From positions 2,686,001 to 2,750,000 of the forward strand of contig AP031357.1 of the NCBI GenBank assembly GCA_037833965.1: 64,000 nucleotides of DNA. The letters are read 5' to 3'. Position 1 is the stretch's first letter. The number at the start of each line of letters is the position of its first letter. The notes below the pieces were generated by a model. It ran no database searches, was not told the DNA's origin, and saw nothing but the letters and a program-made list of their open reading frames with translations. This document shows positions 38,318 to 53,237 of the stretch, one piece after another. This DNA is from Marchantia polymorpha subsp. ruderalis. Its lineage: Eukaryota; Streptophyta; Marchantiopsida; Marchantiales; Marchantiaceae. The translations under genes were made by a program, and so were the position numbers.

Positions 38318-38389
38318 GTCGTTGTAGTATAGTGGTGAGTATTCCCGCCTGTCACGCGGGTGACCCGGGTTCGATCCCCGGCAGCGGCG
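38318..38389 (+). tRNA. tRNA-Asp (GTC)
   Basis: A 72-nt cloverleaf: acceptor stem GTCGTTG/CAGCGGC with discriminator G, A-box TAGTATAGTGG, anticodon loop CTGTCAC with anticodon GTC at 38351-38353, and B-box GGTTCGATCCC. There is no intron and no encoded CCA. A CAA triplet ends just before the first base (38315-38317) after a short AT-rich stretch, as is common upstream of plant tRNA genes. No T-run follows before the next tRNA. Confidence 0.97.
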
Positions 38390-38415
38390 ATGCGCAGCCT
38401 AAAAGCTAAGTAATT

Positions 38416-38486
38416 GCATCGGTGGTCTAGGGGTAGAATAGTTCCCTGCCACGGAACAGACCCGGGTTCGATTCCCGGCCGATGCA
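38416..38486 (+). tRNA. tRNA-Gly (GCC)
   Basis: A 71-nt cloverleaf: acceptor stem GCATCGG/CCGATGC with discriminator A, A-box TGGTCTAGGGG, anticodon loop CTGCCAC with anticodon GCC, and B-box GGTTCGATTCC. It starts 26 bases after the tRNA-Asp gene. No CAA triplet lies directly upstream, and a T6 run follows at once. This fits it being the second unit of a joint Pol III transcript, although it has its own internal promoter. Confidence 0.97.
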
Positions 38487-38492
38487 TTTTTT
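38487..38492 (+). terminator. Pol III T6 terminator
   Basis: Six consecutive T residues directly after tRNA-Gly. It is the first run of four or more T after the start of tRNA-Asp, so it is the likely end of transcription for both tRNAs. Confidence 0.85.
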
Positions 38493-38498
38493 AAAATC

Positions 38499-38568
38499 GA
38501 CATTTGGACGGACAATATTGTTAGAGAGAAATTGACCTTTGGGCGGACAATATTGTGAGAGAGAAGTG
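38499..38568. repeat. 35-bp tandem duplication downstream of tRNA pair
   Basis: Two imperfect 35-bp copies (38499-38533 and 38534-38568) share GGACAATATTGT followed by AGAGAGAA. They begin 6 bases after the Pol III terminator. No role is known. Confidence 0.75.
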
Positions 38569-41500
38569 ACTTCAACTTACATAAAGTTCTAGCATGTATT
38601 TAACTTTGGCCAAAACTCAAGCAAATTTGTAAAAAAACTTTAAATTACCCGCTTCCACTAGTAGTTGTGTGTAGTCATGACTCCTAGCTCTCATGTGATT
38701 ACAAACAACATGGTCACCTTTCCATAAGATTGCTTCAAGAATGTATGAGGGCCTGGCTATAGAGCATTCTCTTGGAATCTTTGTCTCAGTTGTACATTTA
38801 ATTTTTTCTCTTCATCATACCACTATTGTCTCTTTCGGAATGTTGAAACAGTGTCACAAAGTTTTTGGCAGCTTCTAATAAAATCTTCCAATCTTAGTCA
38901 AACTTCATGGAAATCTGCAATATGTTCATCACATTAATAAAAAATAACTCCTTATTTCTAGTCTATAATATTTTTTTCAAGTTTTACAACCATATATTGT
39001 ATTACATCGCGATATGTAGATACCATGTACAAAACTTGTCATAAAATCCAAACTGTTGCTTCAAGCAATTCCAAACAAAAAAAGAATATCTGTAATCTCC
39101 ACAATTTATTTCTTAAAATTTTTAATCGAAAAAAATTTAGAAATATTATAGCTATTAGACTGATTGTTTAACAGTAAAATGCGATCTTGCGATTTTTAGT
39201 TTTTATCAACTTCAATTGAATTTTAAAACAAAGTAAAAGCATGAGAGTCTTCGATTATTGTGTATACATGAAAAAAAAAGTATTTGGTTTCATCTTTCTT
39301 TTATTCTATGTGGATGATATTTTATGAAATTGGAAATAAACAAAAATTTGAAGGAAAATCCAAAAAAATTTGAAAAAAAATATCATTATGATAAATCTAA
39401 AGAATGTATGTTATAAGAAATATTTCCAAGCTTTAACATGAATAATTGCAACATTATACTTGTGTAATTTTTGTTTCGCATATATACCTCCTTATTTCAA
39501 TTCTTCATGAGTTATTTGACACATGAATATTTGATGTTTGAGAATATTTATTACAAATACATAAAAAAAACATTTTTTTGATGATCGATGATTTTTTTAC
39601 ATGAGATTTATCCATCTTGTCATGAAGAAGACCAGCAGATAAATGTCAAATCCAAAAATTTGTGAAATGTGTTTTTGGACTTTTCAAGTATGTATTAGAC
39701 ATTAGTCTTGTGTTTGATTTGAAATTGTATAATGCGCAATCATTGATTCATTATTAAAATAATGTCAATGTATAAGATGAAGATGAAATCAAATTTACAA
39801 CTAGTTATATGTTTATATTTTAATTGAATGCACAAGTTAAAAATTTGTATTACATTATTGTGATACTCAATTCACTAAAAGCATTTGAGTTTGTAGTCAG
39901 AAAATAGATTAGTTATATAGACCTATAAAAAAGATAAAATTAACGTAAGACATTGTGTATCTTCCTTGTGATTGTTTATATATGTTTGTTCTAGTTGTGA
40001 ATAATAAATACAAATTGACATTGAGTAATATTTTTAAAATTGTAATATGTTATGAATATTTAATTGAGCCAATCAAGACTGATAATGAACTAAATTTTGT
40101 TGATGATTTTATCAGAATGATTCATTCATAGAGTCTTTATTTATCAATGTACCTTAATGCAGATTTTGTATAAAGTTGTAAGTAGAATAAACTAACAATC
40201 ATGATCTAACTCTATCATATTTTGATTACAAATTAATTCTACTTAACTATCAAAAACTCGTATGGTAATTTTTTTTTCTACTGAATAACCTAAATGATTA
40301 CTTTTAGAAAAGATTATCATATAGATTATGGAGCTTACAATCTCAAGAAATGATTCAAGTATCATTGAAATTAACTTAAACTTGGGTTAGACCTTGGTTA
40401 CTAGCTTGATCATGGCTACTTAGTCCAATTAGCCTGTGAATATATAACACAGTTGATCGTAGCTTCCAGTGATACAAATCAAATCAGTCAAGCATGATTT
40501 TGATTTTGTTAACAAAAGTTCACTTAGATGACTTACAAATTTTTTTGGGTGGTTGTGTGTTTCTAATTTGAGTTATATTGTTGAGTAGTTGCAATGTAAT
40601 CATGTTGAAATTTGGAAACAAGAAAATCTTGAATGTTTTGCTAAATGTAGAAGTGTTTTGTTTGAAGTGTTGAAAATTGCAAGTTAAGATATTTTCATTG
40701 GCCACAAATGAAAATTATTATACCAATAGTAACAATTATAAAACTTACGATTTTGTGTAATATAATTCCTATGATTTCTAAGTTATACTTTAAGTACAGA
40801 TCACTCTTGGTACTTAATTCGACAAATATCACAAAGTTGTCCATATCCAACTTTTCATTAGTTTCATAGCCAGATTCATTATCAAACATGTCATTATATT
40901 GTTGCATGTGGTGTCATCAAAAGTAGATGACTGCAGTCTTTCATCTTGCATGGTAGGCTCTCTCTACCTGCAACATATTCTTTTTCAAAGAGCAAGGCTG
41001 AATGTAATTCTTGTAAAACATTACGGGGATCAAATGCAAACTGCAGATTCTTGTTTCTTTTGTCAAGATTGATTTTTTAAGTCAGAATTGGCCTACAAAA
41101 TTTTTGAATAAGGCTTTGAACCTTTCAGATAAATTCAATGTTGACTTTGTGCAATTTCCAAGTAATCTGCACTTATATGAAGATACTTCATATCTAAAAT
41201 CCCTCAGTAAATGAAACCATGTAAGTTACTCCCAAAGTTTTAAAGTGTTGATGTACTAGAGTCCGTTACAGAAAGTAAGATAACTAGGATGCTTGCTAGA
41301 CACGACACTTCCAATAACCAATGGATCTTAGGTGTTGCATGCAGATGAGAGGAAAAATAACGCATTAGTATTGGATATGTATATCTGTTAACTGAGGTAC
41401 AAGACATAGGCACTGGGGTGGATTCTTTATTGTGCTTGGGGTGTATTATCGGTCGTCTTCAGCAGCCGTTAGTTTCATTTGTTGCCTTGCCCTCGTTCTC

Positions 41501-42217
41501 CCAATCAACCTTGGCTATTTGACATGTTAGGGTTTTGCAATTAACGCGATCTGTATATGATCAGCGAAAAGTTAGGACATTTAAGGTTCCATATTTAATG
41601 TATGAAGGTACTCGGAGATGAAGGAAATGTGGAAAACTGTTGACATCATCCTGGTGTTGTGACGACGGTGATTCAAGAACATTTTGTAGAAAGTCAATGT
41701 CGTACCCCACTTCGGCTATGATAGGACTTTCCTGACATCGATGTCAGGGAAGTCAAGATAGTAATGGCATGCATGCATTCAGCGGTGCTTCCTAGATGAA
41801 TCTCGATGGAGGACAACTACTCTCGCAGCTTGTGATGAAACTCTACGTGCGTTACAGAAAATGTAAAAATATAATGACAAGAGTATGGAAGATATCATCA
41901 TTTATTCACCGTGAGCTACTCTAAAAATATCAATATAAGAAAAATGTCAAATTTCATAGTTTAATAATTTTTTATCAGAAATATAAGATTTAAAGATAAA
42001 TAAATACCTAATATGAATCATCTATAAATGAAATTGTTACTTATTATGTCATCATGTTACATAAAATGAATCTGATTAATCAACGGAAGACTTATTGATT
42101 TTTCTAATTTACGACCAAAATAAATCTGCTGATAATCATTCTTTATTTACTTATAAGAGTAAAATCATATTAATAAGACTAATTTTTGACATTGACAAAT
42201 ATAAAAGTCACCAATGG

Positions 42218-42242
42218 ATATATATATATATATATATATATA
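42218..42242. repeat. (AT)n microsatellite
   Basis: About 12 AT units in AT-rich non-coding DNA. Confidence 0.9.
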
Positions 42243-43944
42243 ATTACTTTATTAAACATGTTTAGCATGCCTAAGGTACATATTGTTGCAATGTGGAGGA
42301 TATAAATTTGAAAAAACTTCTATGCTGTTTTTTTATACAAAATATTTTAGGAAATTATGGTTTATATTCACATACTTGTATCAGCATAGTTAGATATTTG
42401 TGTTAAAATTTAAGAACTTGAGCCCTTTTGTTTTAACTTCAAAGAAAAACTGGAAAAAGTTTTAGGCATGAAAAAAATCCATTCTCTTTGTTTCATGGAT
42501 GTCTGAAAGGGTTGTATTGTTAATGATATCAATAATACAAAGTGATGAAGAAAGACTACTAAAAAAATCTATAATAATATGCTATAAAGTATACAAAGGG
42601 TTTAAATTTTTTAAAGAATATACAAAAATCAGCTAGAATTGTCACACAAAAGTGATCATATAAAGAGAATTAATGCCTAAGCATCAATTGGGATAAATTT
42701 TTTTTATCCTATATGGCTCAAAGTTTTGATCATGAGAATAATGACTTGCTCAAAAATCTACTATAGAATCAAAGATATAACCTATGCAATTTGGCAAAAA
42801 ATGTTGGTGATATATGAATAGATTATGCTTTTTTAATTACAGTGAATAAATATATGACTTTTTATCAATTAATTATCAAATATTCAACATTACTATACAT
42901 AAAACGAGACATTTTCTGTGTAGATAATGACAAAATCTATTTTTGAGTAGTTCAAAAATTATTGCAAATTAAAAAAAATCATTAGTCATCTCATCATTGT
43001 TTATTTTTCACGTTATTACATTATTTTTGAGGTCTCAATTGAATAAGGTTGAAAAGCTTGCATAATATGATAAGATGATCCACTGTACTATGTAAATCTT
43101 ATTATTGAAGTTAATTCAATTAAACATTTTTTCTTCTAGTGCAATTGATTTCTTGACATTGCTTGAATTGAGTTTTAAATCTATGATTGATGGTAAGAGA
43201 ATGAAAATATTTGATTTTACGACTGAATTGTACATACATAAAAGATCATAATAGCAAGTTAAATATTACATACAAAAATGCAATTTTTGAATATGTTAAT
43301 AATATGGAAAATTATATGTTATGAAACAAATAACAAAAAATTTATTCTTTTTATGTATTATTTTCTAATATGAACATAGATCATTGAATAAACAAAAAAA
43401 AATTTCAAATTAACAAATTTTTTTTCCTCATCAATATTATTGAGAAAGAAATTAATTCTTATGAATTTAATGATGTTGAACCAAAGCAAGATTTGTTATG
43501 CATGGAATAGATTACTACAGATCAAACATTGAAATGACAAATTGCTATTGATGAATCTCAAATTTCAACATCATATGATAAAAAACAATGAATACCCTCT
43601 ACTATATTATCATCAAATTGAATTAATAAAATTCTTACAGTGGATTCAATTAATTTATTTAGAAACACATTTTATTTTCTGAAATTCAATATTCAATAGA
43701 TATTTTTAAAAAATAATGCATCATTATCAAAACGTAGTGGATACTGACATGTGTTTGAGGATATGCATTAGATAAATAATGGACTAGCTTTGAGCAAATT
43801 GAGAAGATGCATATCAAATCTAAAAACTCTCACTTAAATGACTATGAAGTGAATTTTCAAATACCTCATGAATACTAAAAATTAAAAAATATGATCTTTT
43901 ATTTGAAAGTTAATAAATAAGTTAAATATTTTTTAAGATATGGG

Positions 43945-43983
43945 AGCGGATTGGATATAGTGCAGGAGTAATTGATACTAGAG
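43945..43983. repeat. dispersed repeat copy 2
   Basis: Same orientation and about 85-90% identical by eye to 32221-32260; both copies begin AGCGGATTGGAT. The sequence after the shared block differs between the two copies. Confidence 0.6.
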
Positions 43984-44226
43984 CAAGCCTCATAAATTCT
44001 GCCAAATCCCAGAATTGCCATAAATTAATTAATTTTGGCAATTTTTTCTAAAATAACACTCTTCTTATAATTTCCATGGAAGTTCAATGAAAATTGGTAC
44101 TTTTCTTATAATTTCAATAGAGCTTTCAATATGTGTTTCAATTGGAGTGAAATCAAATTTTTTGTTATTCAATCTTTGCATTTTCAACCTTTGATGACAA
44201 AATGAACTAACATCAATACTAAATTA

Positions 44227-44229
<3 letters not shown>

Positions 44230-44258
<29 letters not shown>
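44230..44258. repeat. (AT)n microsatellite
   Basis: About 14 AT units just left of the GC-richer island at 44.4-45.6 kb. Confidence 0.9.
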
Positions 44259-44264
<6 letters not shown>

Positions 44265-44379
44265 GAAAAATACAAGTTTCGTATATGAATAAGAATCAAT
44301 TAACAAGTCACATTTTTGGCAAGAATATTTTCATTTCACTATTTATGTCTTTATGTTTTTATATATATCTATGCAGCGA

Positions 44380-45560
44380 TAGATTTGGGAGTTTCAAATT
44401 ACTTCTCATGAATAAAGTAAAGGCTTGTGAGTTTGATGGAGAAGTCGTAATTCTTTGCATTTCTGATTTGCCTGGACCAGCTCTTGATGTCCAATCACAT
44501 TACTTTACTTTAGTACATTTTCATGTGCATTTTCCAATTGGGCCGAATTGGACTTGTAGACTTTGTTGCGGAAGCACACACGTTTTTTGCCATGAAGTAG
44601 CTCACGATAGACCTCATCAAAATCTCCTACTCTAAGGGCCAAGCCACACGATCGGCAGCAGCAGTGAACCCTCACATATCTTTGACAGGCCGGTTCTCTC
44701 CTTTACCGCAAGGAAGGGAGCGGCAATTTAAGATATACTAGGTAGCAAAAAAAATCGCTTGCTGCAAAGAACTAGACATTTCCGCCTAAAACACCTTGTT
44801 TTTCTAGGATCGATCAACTCCATGTGTATTTTTGCGACTTATCACCTTACTCCTCCCAAGACTTTCTCCCACTTCATTGCAATTCTACATAGATATTTCT
44901 CCCGACACCATGGATCCACAGTGAACTTTGCTTCATGACTTCACGCACCACGCGTCTGCTTTCAACTCTTCGGCTATGGGGTCCGAATTCAGTGCACAGG
45001 GAAATATCATTCCAACGTCACCTTTGTTCAAAAGTTTTGCACACCCGGATGTTCAAATGCCCTTTCTTTTTTCCAAAGTCCTTTGTGCATTCTCTCACGG
45101 GGATGGGGTATCCACCTGCAAGTCAAGGCACTTCCAGCGCTCCAGTGGAACTCACGGATGGCTTTGAAAAACGCAAATTGCTTGAATGTGATGCAATGCA
45201 GACAAAACCTACCAAAAAACAAAGTATTGTCTGTAAAAAATAAGATATTATTCAATTTTACAGCGTGAAAGAGCAAGTATGCTTTCTCTATCAATAAACT
45301 ATATATTTATTGGCCGGTCTTTTTCACTCTAAAGGCACTTTCGGCCGTGTGGTAGAGTTTACGGGATTATCGCAAGCTGATCAACTGAGGCTTACAAAAA
45401 CCATGTTATGTTCTAGCCCGGAACTTAGTGTCGGCTGCTGATCATGTGGCAGCAGCCTAAAACTCTCTACGTCGAGTACTTCTCCTTCTAGGGTCCAAAT
45501 GCTTTTGCAATTATGTGTGTGCGCGAAAGCTCATTTTGTCATGTCATCTTTTTAAAGTAT
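44380..45560. other. GC-richer island inside the AT desert
   Basis: Composition rises sharply compared with several kilobases on either side. Overlapping plus-strand frames (44285-44635, 44928-45243) give Cys/His/Ser-rich translations that I do not recognise and that do not join into one frame. It may be a decayed gene or transposon fragment inserted in the desert. Confidence 0.35.
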
Positions 45561-48500
45561 GGCACTTTGGCAAAGTTAATTATGACAGAGTGGCTTGAAT
45601 AATTCTGGCAAAATTGGCGTCTAAAAATATAACTCAAGATTGTATGAGACCTATTATAGAGATTTATATACAATTCTCATTTGCGCGTACTTATCATTGG
45701 AGACGCACATGATAGATTAAATTTCATTATAATATAATTATAGTTATAATCTAGTAAATTTCACTTTAATTTTAACTAACTAAAATTGAATATAGTATTA
45801 ATTATGTTCACAAAGATTATTTTATAATGATAAAGTTTCAATCATAAACAATGAACTAACATATATAAATTTATGATTTATACTAGAAAATAATAAACCA
45901 TTACAAAGTTTAAACTTCAAATAGTGACACATATTGGTACCAAGATTAAGTGTCACTATTGAAAGATTTCACTTAAAAGAGGTTTTGTAGCATCTGTGTA
46001 CAAAGTTTAGAGTTATATGTGCTGAATGTTAAAATGTTCCAAATGTACCACAAACTTCTACATTGATATTTCTACTTGATTAACTAGCATAGTTTTGAAA
46101 CTAATTTTATGACAAAATATTCTTATTTAATGACTACGGTCAACAATGACTAAAGAGTATACTTTTAAATATAATTAGATGACAAATTATGCTAATTTGA
46201 TGCTCAGTGTCAATAATCAATGAATGGCGTGTGTAATTATACTCTCATAGAAGAGTAATTCAATATATTCAATAATGAAATATATTGAATTATATGAAAT
46301 AATTCAATGAATTTTTATCTAGAAAATTTCAAATGTCTGAATATGTAATTTCACGATTTTATTCACTATTCTACAGTCAAAGCATTTGAGTTTGAAAATT
46401 GTATAAGTTTTCTTATGTTTTTTTATAATTAATGGTTGTTGTGTATTTATTAATTTTTATTCAAATGAATAAAATTTCATAATTTGAGGTTTATGTCATA
46501 GTTTTGGAGTCTTATTAAGCATCCGATTACATTTGATTTCCAAAAGCAAAAATTATGACGGATCACAATCATGCAACAAAGTATTGATGCTCAAATTTGG
46601 CCAAACACAGTTCGTTTCTTTGTCACTGGGTCACTCTTGCGTGATGTGGAGCTTGAGCCTTGCCAAGATAATTCATGATGTGTGTGTGATCATCACCTCT
46701 ATAGTAAATCAAAATCAATTTGATACATTCAATCCAAACCATCAATTGTCAATAAGAAGAACTTTCATCTAGTGACTTCCCGTTGAAAAGTCTAGCATTG
46801 CTTGTTTGTTGGAAAGACATCATGAACTATCGAGGCTGTCAAATTTTTAGAGTTTAATGTAGCAAAAGATTGTTTTTTCTCCGAAGAGCGTTAGATTGAT
46901 TCTTGATCCATCCTTGTCCATGTTGTCTAAAAAAAGTAAGCTTTCATATGAAGCTTTGTTGGTAAACTAGGTAAGAATTTTGTTCAAAAAGTCTAAGCCC
47001 GTGGCATATATTTGAAGGAGAGATGGTCACTATTTATATCATGTCACTATTATCAATAGTGATGTACTATTATAATTTGAAAAATTTTCAAGCTACAAAA
47101 TAATGATTCTTCACTTTTGGGTTACTAATGGGAAGATGTCATTATTAAAAATTGACACTTTTGGCAAGTTAATCTATTTATCTTTATCTATCATCTTTAT
47201 ATGACACAATATCAAATTTCACTTGTGTCTTATCGTATTAATGAACTAACAAAAGTTGAATAGATTTGGATCTAATAATATTTACAAATTTAGAAATAAA
47301 GTTTAAAATATAAATTGTGAGAAAAGTGAAATGAAAATCCACAAGAAAAACAAAAGAGCACAACAAGTAAATTCATGCAGACACGAGGTGAACATATATG
47401 TGGTTATCTCAACCCAATTACGCTAACAATAACATGATATTTTACAAAAAACCTACATTATTATTTGATGCAAGTTATGTCTTGTACTTTTTAAATATAG
47501 TTGATGGCAAAAAACCCTAAGCCTATCAAAGAAATCTGATTCAAATTAATTAAACTACAACTAATTTTAAGCTTGAGTTATCACCAGAAACAATAATAAT
47601 CCCATCTTGGAATGTGAAGATCAAAACTACATATACTCTTTTAAATGAATGTGATTCAAAAATTTGATATTAAACATTATGATCTTATAAAAATGTTTCA
47701 CTTTTAATAAAGTATGCTTCAATTTTAGTCATAACAGATTTTGATAATGTACTTGATTTTTATATGAATCACATGAATATTTTCATAAATTTTTTTATGA
47801 AATTGTCAAAAAGAATCTAAATGAAATAATATGTTGACTTTGATGAAAATGATGAATAAAAATTCATGTTTAGATTTCTTAGTTGCTTGTATAATTAAAA
47901 CAAGCTCATAAAAAGTAAAATTCAAGGTCGGATGAATCCATGCAATTTTTCGAATCATTCTATTTTTTTTTCACTCATATGTATATATGTTCTACAAACA
48001 TAAATATGAAGAAGATGAATATTATGATATTTAAATCTATAATTTCATTTTTAATTTATTTCCTTTTTTTAAAAAAATGACATGCTTATTTTGGCAAAAA
48101 AACGTTTAAAAATATTGATTGTAAAATTCAATTCAAGATGAAAGTTTTTAATATTTTTGAAGTGTATATGAAACTTCATACAAATTTTAAAATAATAAAT
48201 GATTAGTATGAAGATGCAAATATACAAAACTTGTGTTTAACATGTTTAGCATGATATTTTTTTATATAATTTAAAACTATTTTGAGATCATATTTCAAAA
48301 ATATGAGGGTTAGTTTTTTATTGAATTTATTTAATGCAAGATTTTTTAATTCAATTCATATGACAATGTAATAAATAACTTCATGTATATTTGATAGTGT
48401 GCATTAAATTGAATATTGCTATGTGATTCGAATATGATTTAAATTTTATTTCAAATCTAGAAAAAAAACTTGAAAGTTGTGAACTGAAATTCTAAGTCAT

Positions 48501-49975
48501 TTTAAAATTTTATTTTAATTTTATTTTTAGGTTTTAACAAATTTCAAATTAAAGTCATTTATATAGAATTCAAAATATGTTTACACTTAGAGTTCAATGT
48601 ATTAGTTGAAAATAAGCTTTTTCTTGACCTGAATAGATTAATTTATAATGAAAGCTACATATGTAGTAACATAAAGATCTAATCATTTTTAGTTTGTTAA
48701 GATTGTGATAACTTTTAATGATATAAAAATGAAACTAATCTGTATTGGATAATATTCAAATTCTATGCCAAGGATTTGTTTGCTTGGTAGATAGAAATTT
48801 GAAAAAGTTAATTGTAAAAAAACGAGTTACCAACAGATGTGCTTGTTATTAGTCATGAGATTGATGTTTAACATTATCGTTATTCACATGTTTGGAATAT
48901 GTATATAAACAAGGAGTATAATATGAGTTATTTGAGATATTTCTCATTTTAGAATTTTGTGGCCTTTTCTTTTAGAGGATGTTATTTTTTTCTCAATATT
49001 TCATAAATACATATTAAATATCATCGGATTAAATAGATTCATCTATGATAGTAAAACATGTTATCTATCTTTACTTTCATTATTATAGCCGATTATATCA
49101 TATGATTTATGCAACAACATGATAATAAAATGAATTACATCAATATATATAGTATTTTAGTATAATCAGAATTTCTAAGATAAAGATTGAACTAGTCAAG
49201 ATTTATCATAAACTTAATTCAACTTTTGCATTTATCAAAGTTGTTCCTTTTGAAAATTTAACAAAAGAAGAGTATTCTAAAATTATTTTATATCTTATAG
49301 AATTATTTTAGACGGTTCAAGAAATGGCTTAATTTTAACAAGTTCTAGTTTACAAAGGCATACAATAGATTTTCAGCATAATTATAATATTGATTGTAGA
49401 TACCAAGAATTGAATCAAAAGTAAGATTGTTAACTTGATTCTTGTTAATTCTTAGTACTGTAAGTACAATTAATAAGTCTACTTAGTTTGCTACTCTTTG
49501 ATAGAAATGATGATAATTCTCCGAGACATAAAGGATTTGAGTACATTAATTTTGGTGTTTCCATGGGCCTAGCTCTGCATATATGAATCACATACATGCT
49601 GTGTTGACTGTGAGTGAATGCTTGTGAATGAAACCTCAACTTGTTGGTTGAAGAATAAAAGCACACACATTTGTAGGGTTTAACCACTTTCTCATAAATA
49701 GAAAACTCCGTAAAGATACGAATTTGGATGAGTGAGTTAAGTGTATTATAAAAATGTATGCTCATCATCATAATAAGAAGTGGATTATGTTGGATTGAAA
49801 GACATACATGGATTGTTAAAACTGCAATGTTAGAGCCGTGTGCAAAATATTCTAGAAACAATTCATTTGCCTTGCAACAAGAAATAATAAACATAAAAAA
49901 AAAAATCAACTACTGAAATAATCGAGGACTCTTAGATATGAACACATTTGCAGAAGTCTGCGCACAATATTCCAA
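45561..49975. other. long AT-rich desert
   Basis: A+T-rich throughout with no supported gene. The longest frame (49445-49909, minus, 154 codons) is rich in Ile, Ser, Phe and Tyr as expected of AT-rich chance frames and has no domain I can see. Confidence 0.45.
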
Positions 49976-50417
49976 TGACGACCATTATTCATTCACCCGG
50001 GCCTCTGGAAAATAGGGCAATGAACAGGAAAGGGAACAAAATCTCATATTGCGGGGGGAAATAAAAAACTCCAGAAAGAAGTGTCTTGCGGATACGGCGC
50101 GCCAGGTGGGAGGCTTCAAGAATTCAAAGAAGGTCGGTAAATGGAGAAAGGCGAGATGGAGCGTTGAGGTCATGCGTTTGAGAGGAGCATGTCCCACTCG
50201 AGGTGACAGAAGGCAGGTCCGAGAGTCGTCGAGGAGAAGCGAACTGTATTACTGGATCTGCGGGTGCGCTGTAATCCAAAGAAATTCCACCCGTAATAGG
50301 GATCGTCTACTACTTGGGTGAGGCTCAACAGGCATTAATTGCTGAGGCCTGATTGTCCTGATGTTGGGCAATGGCTGGCTGCACGTGCTCCTCTCGTGTC
50401 CGATTCCTCCCATGCCA
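49976..50417. other. upstream flank of CCoAOMT gene
   Basis: The transition from AT-rich desert to genic composition, directly upstream of the promoter candidate. Overlapping frames on both strands lack recognisable domains. It probably holds distal promoter sequence. Confidence 0.35.
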
Positions 50418-50472
50418 GATATACAATTTGCATCTCCTCGTCCCTCCCTCCCTCTCTCCCCCCCCTCCCTCC
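50418..50472 (+). promoter_or_regulatory. candidate CCoAOMT core promoter (TATA-like plus Y-patch)
   Basis: A TATA-like GATATACAAT (50418-50427) is followed within 10 bases by an almost pure pyrimidine tract to about 50472 on the gene strand. This arrangement is typical of plant core promoters. It lies about 1 kb upstream of the start codon, consistent with a leader of about 500 bases plus a 5'UTR intron. Confidence 0.5.
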
Positions 50473-50969
50473 GGCTTCCCGATTCACCGTCTGCACTGGA
50501 AGGTAGAAGTAGTAGCTGGAGAAAGAGACGAGCTCACCAGACTAGCACTGCTCTCTGCCTTCCTCACTCGCGGTCCAGTCAAGTCCAAGGCTCGTTTGTT
50601 CTCCAGCCCTTCCGACTCGCTGCCACATTACCTGCGGCTGAATTACCGGAAGCTGGAGAGCAAACGCATTGATTGACTGACGAGCCGTATTACCGTCCGT
50701 AGGCTTCGTTTCGTCCGCTTTTGCTTTCGTAGGTGGGCTGCACTAACGAGCGTTGAAAGTGTTCCAACGACCTCTGCTGTCTTCGTCCCCCTTCGTACTG
50801 CCAGGTATGTGACCACATTCGGATCTCGATTTCTTATTCTCTGCTTGTGACGGCGCTTCGAGGTGCACAGCCACAGTAGCAGGAGCAGCAGCAACAGACG
50901 CAGAGTTCTGGTTCACATTCGTAGCATTAGTGTGGGAATACCGAATTCGGGAGTTTCAAGATCGTCCTG

Positions 50970-51443
50970 GTAAGTGAGCGGATTTGGAACACGGATGATG
51001 GTGGATGACATTGGCTGATGCAATTTAGATCTGGTGTTCACACGGGCCCGCAGTGTTTGGCCCTAAACAATCTGTCATTCCTGTTTCGTCCCCCTGAAAT
51101 CCCTACTCTTGTCCATTTGCTCCTTACTACTCCCTGTCCTCTTGTCACGGCAGAGTTCAAGTTTCCGTAGATCAAACGTCCTAGGACGCCAGTGAGATGA
51201 ATCCAGTTGACAACCTTCATGTTGATTTGCGTTGAGGAAAAAATCCTCGTGCAATGTGGGTATTATACAAATCGTCCGATGTGATTGTGAAGCAAGGACT
51301 AACCCAAAGATTGATAGAGGGTACGAGGATGAGCATGTACCAGTATGGGGTTGCATTGCATCGTACTTCGTCGGCTCGGCAAGTTTAGTTGGCTGCGATT
51401 GTTTTGGAGCTAGATAACGAAGAGTGCCTTTTCGGTGTTGCAG
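50970..51443 (+). other. probable 5'UTR intron of CCoAOMT gene
   Basis: A strong donor (CTG|GTAAGT at 50969/50970) and an acceptor (TTGCAG|AG at 51443/51444) bracket 474 bases ending 11 bases before the start codon. The intron would remove an upstream in-frame ATG at 51389, which explains why the shorter start at 51455 is preferred. Confidence 0.5.
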
Positions 51444-51454
51444 AGCGTTCCAGA

Positions 51455-53237
<1,783 letters not shown>

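Larger units (their letters stand above)
38569..44379. other. long AT-rich desert
   Basis: About 5.8 kb of A+T-rich DNA with scattered microsatellites and no gene. A slightly GC-richer stretch at about 41.2-41.9 kb and short minus-strand frames at 40520-40907 show no recognisable protein. It is most simply old repeat sequence. Confidence 0.5.

Noticed and set aside
49445..49909. 154-codon minus-strand frame
   Set aside because: It is long but lies at the edge of an AT-rich desert, has Ile/Phe/Tyr/Ser-rich chance-like composition, and shows no domain; I looked for retrotransposon polymerase or RNase H motifs and saw none.
51389..51454. Upstream in-frame ATG for CCoAOMT at 51389
   Set aside because: A consensus donor at 50969 and an acceptor at 51443 place this ATG inside a probable 5'UTR intron, and the extra residues match nothing in the family.
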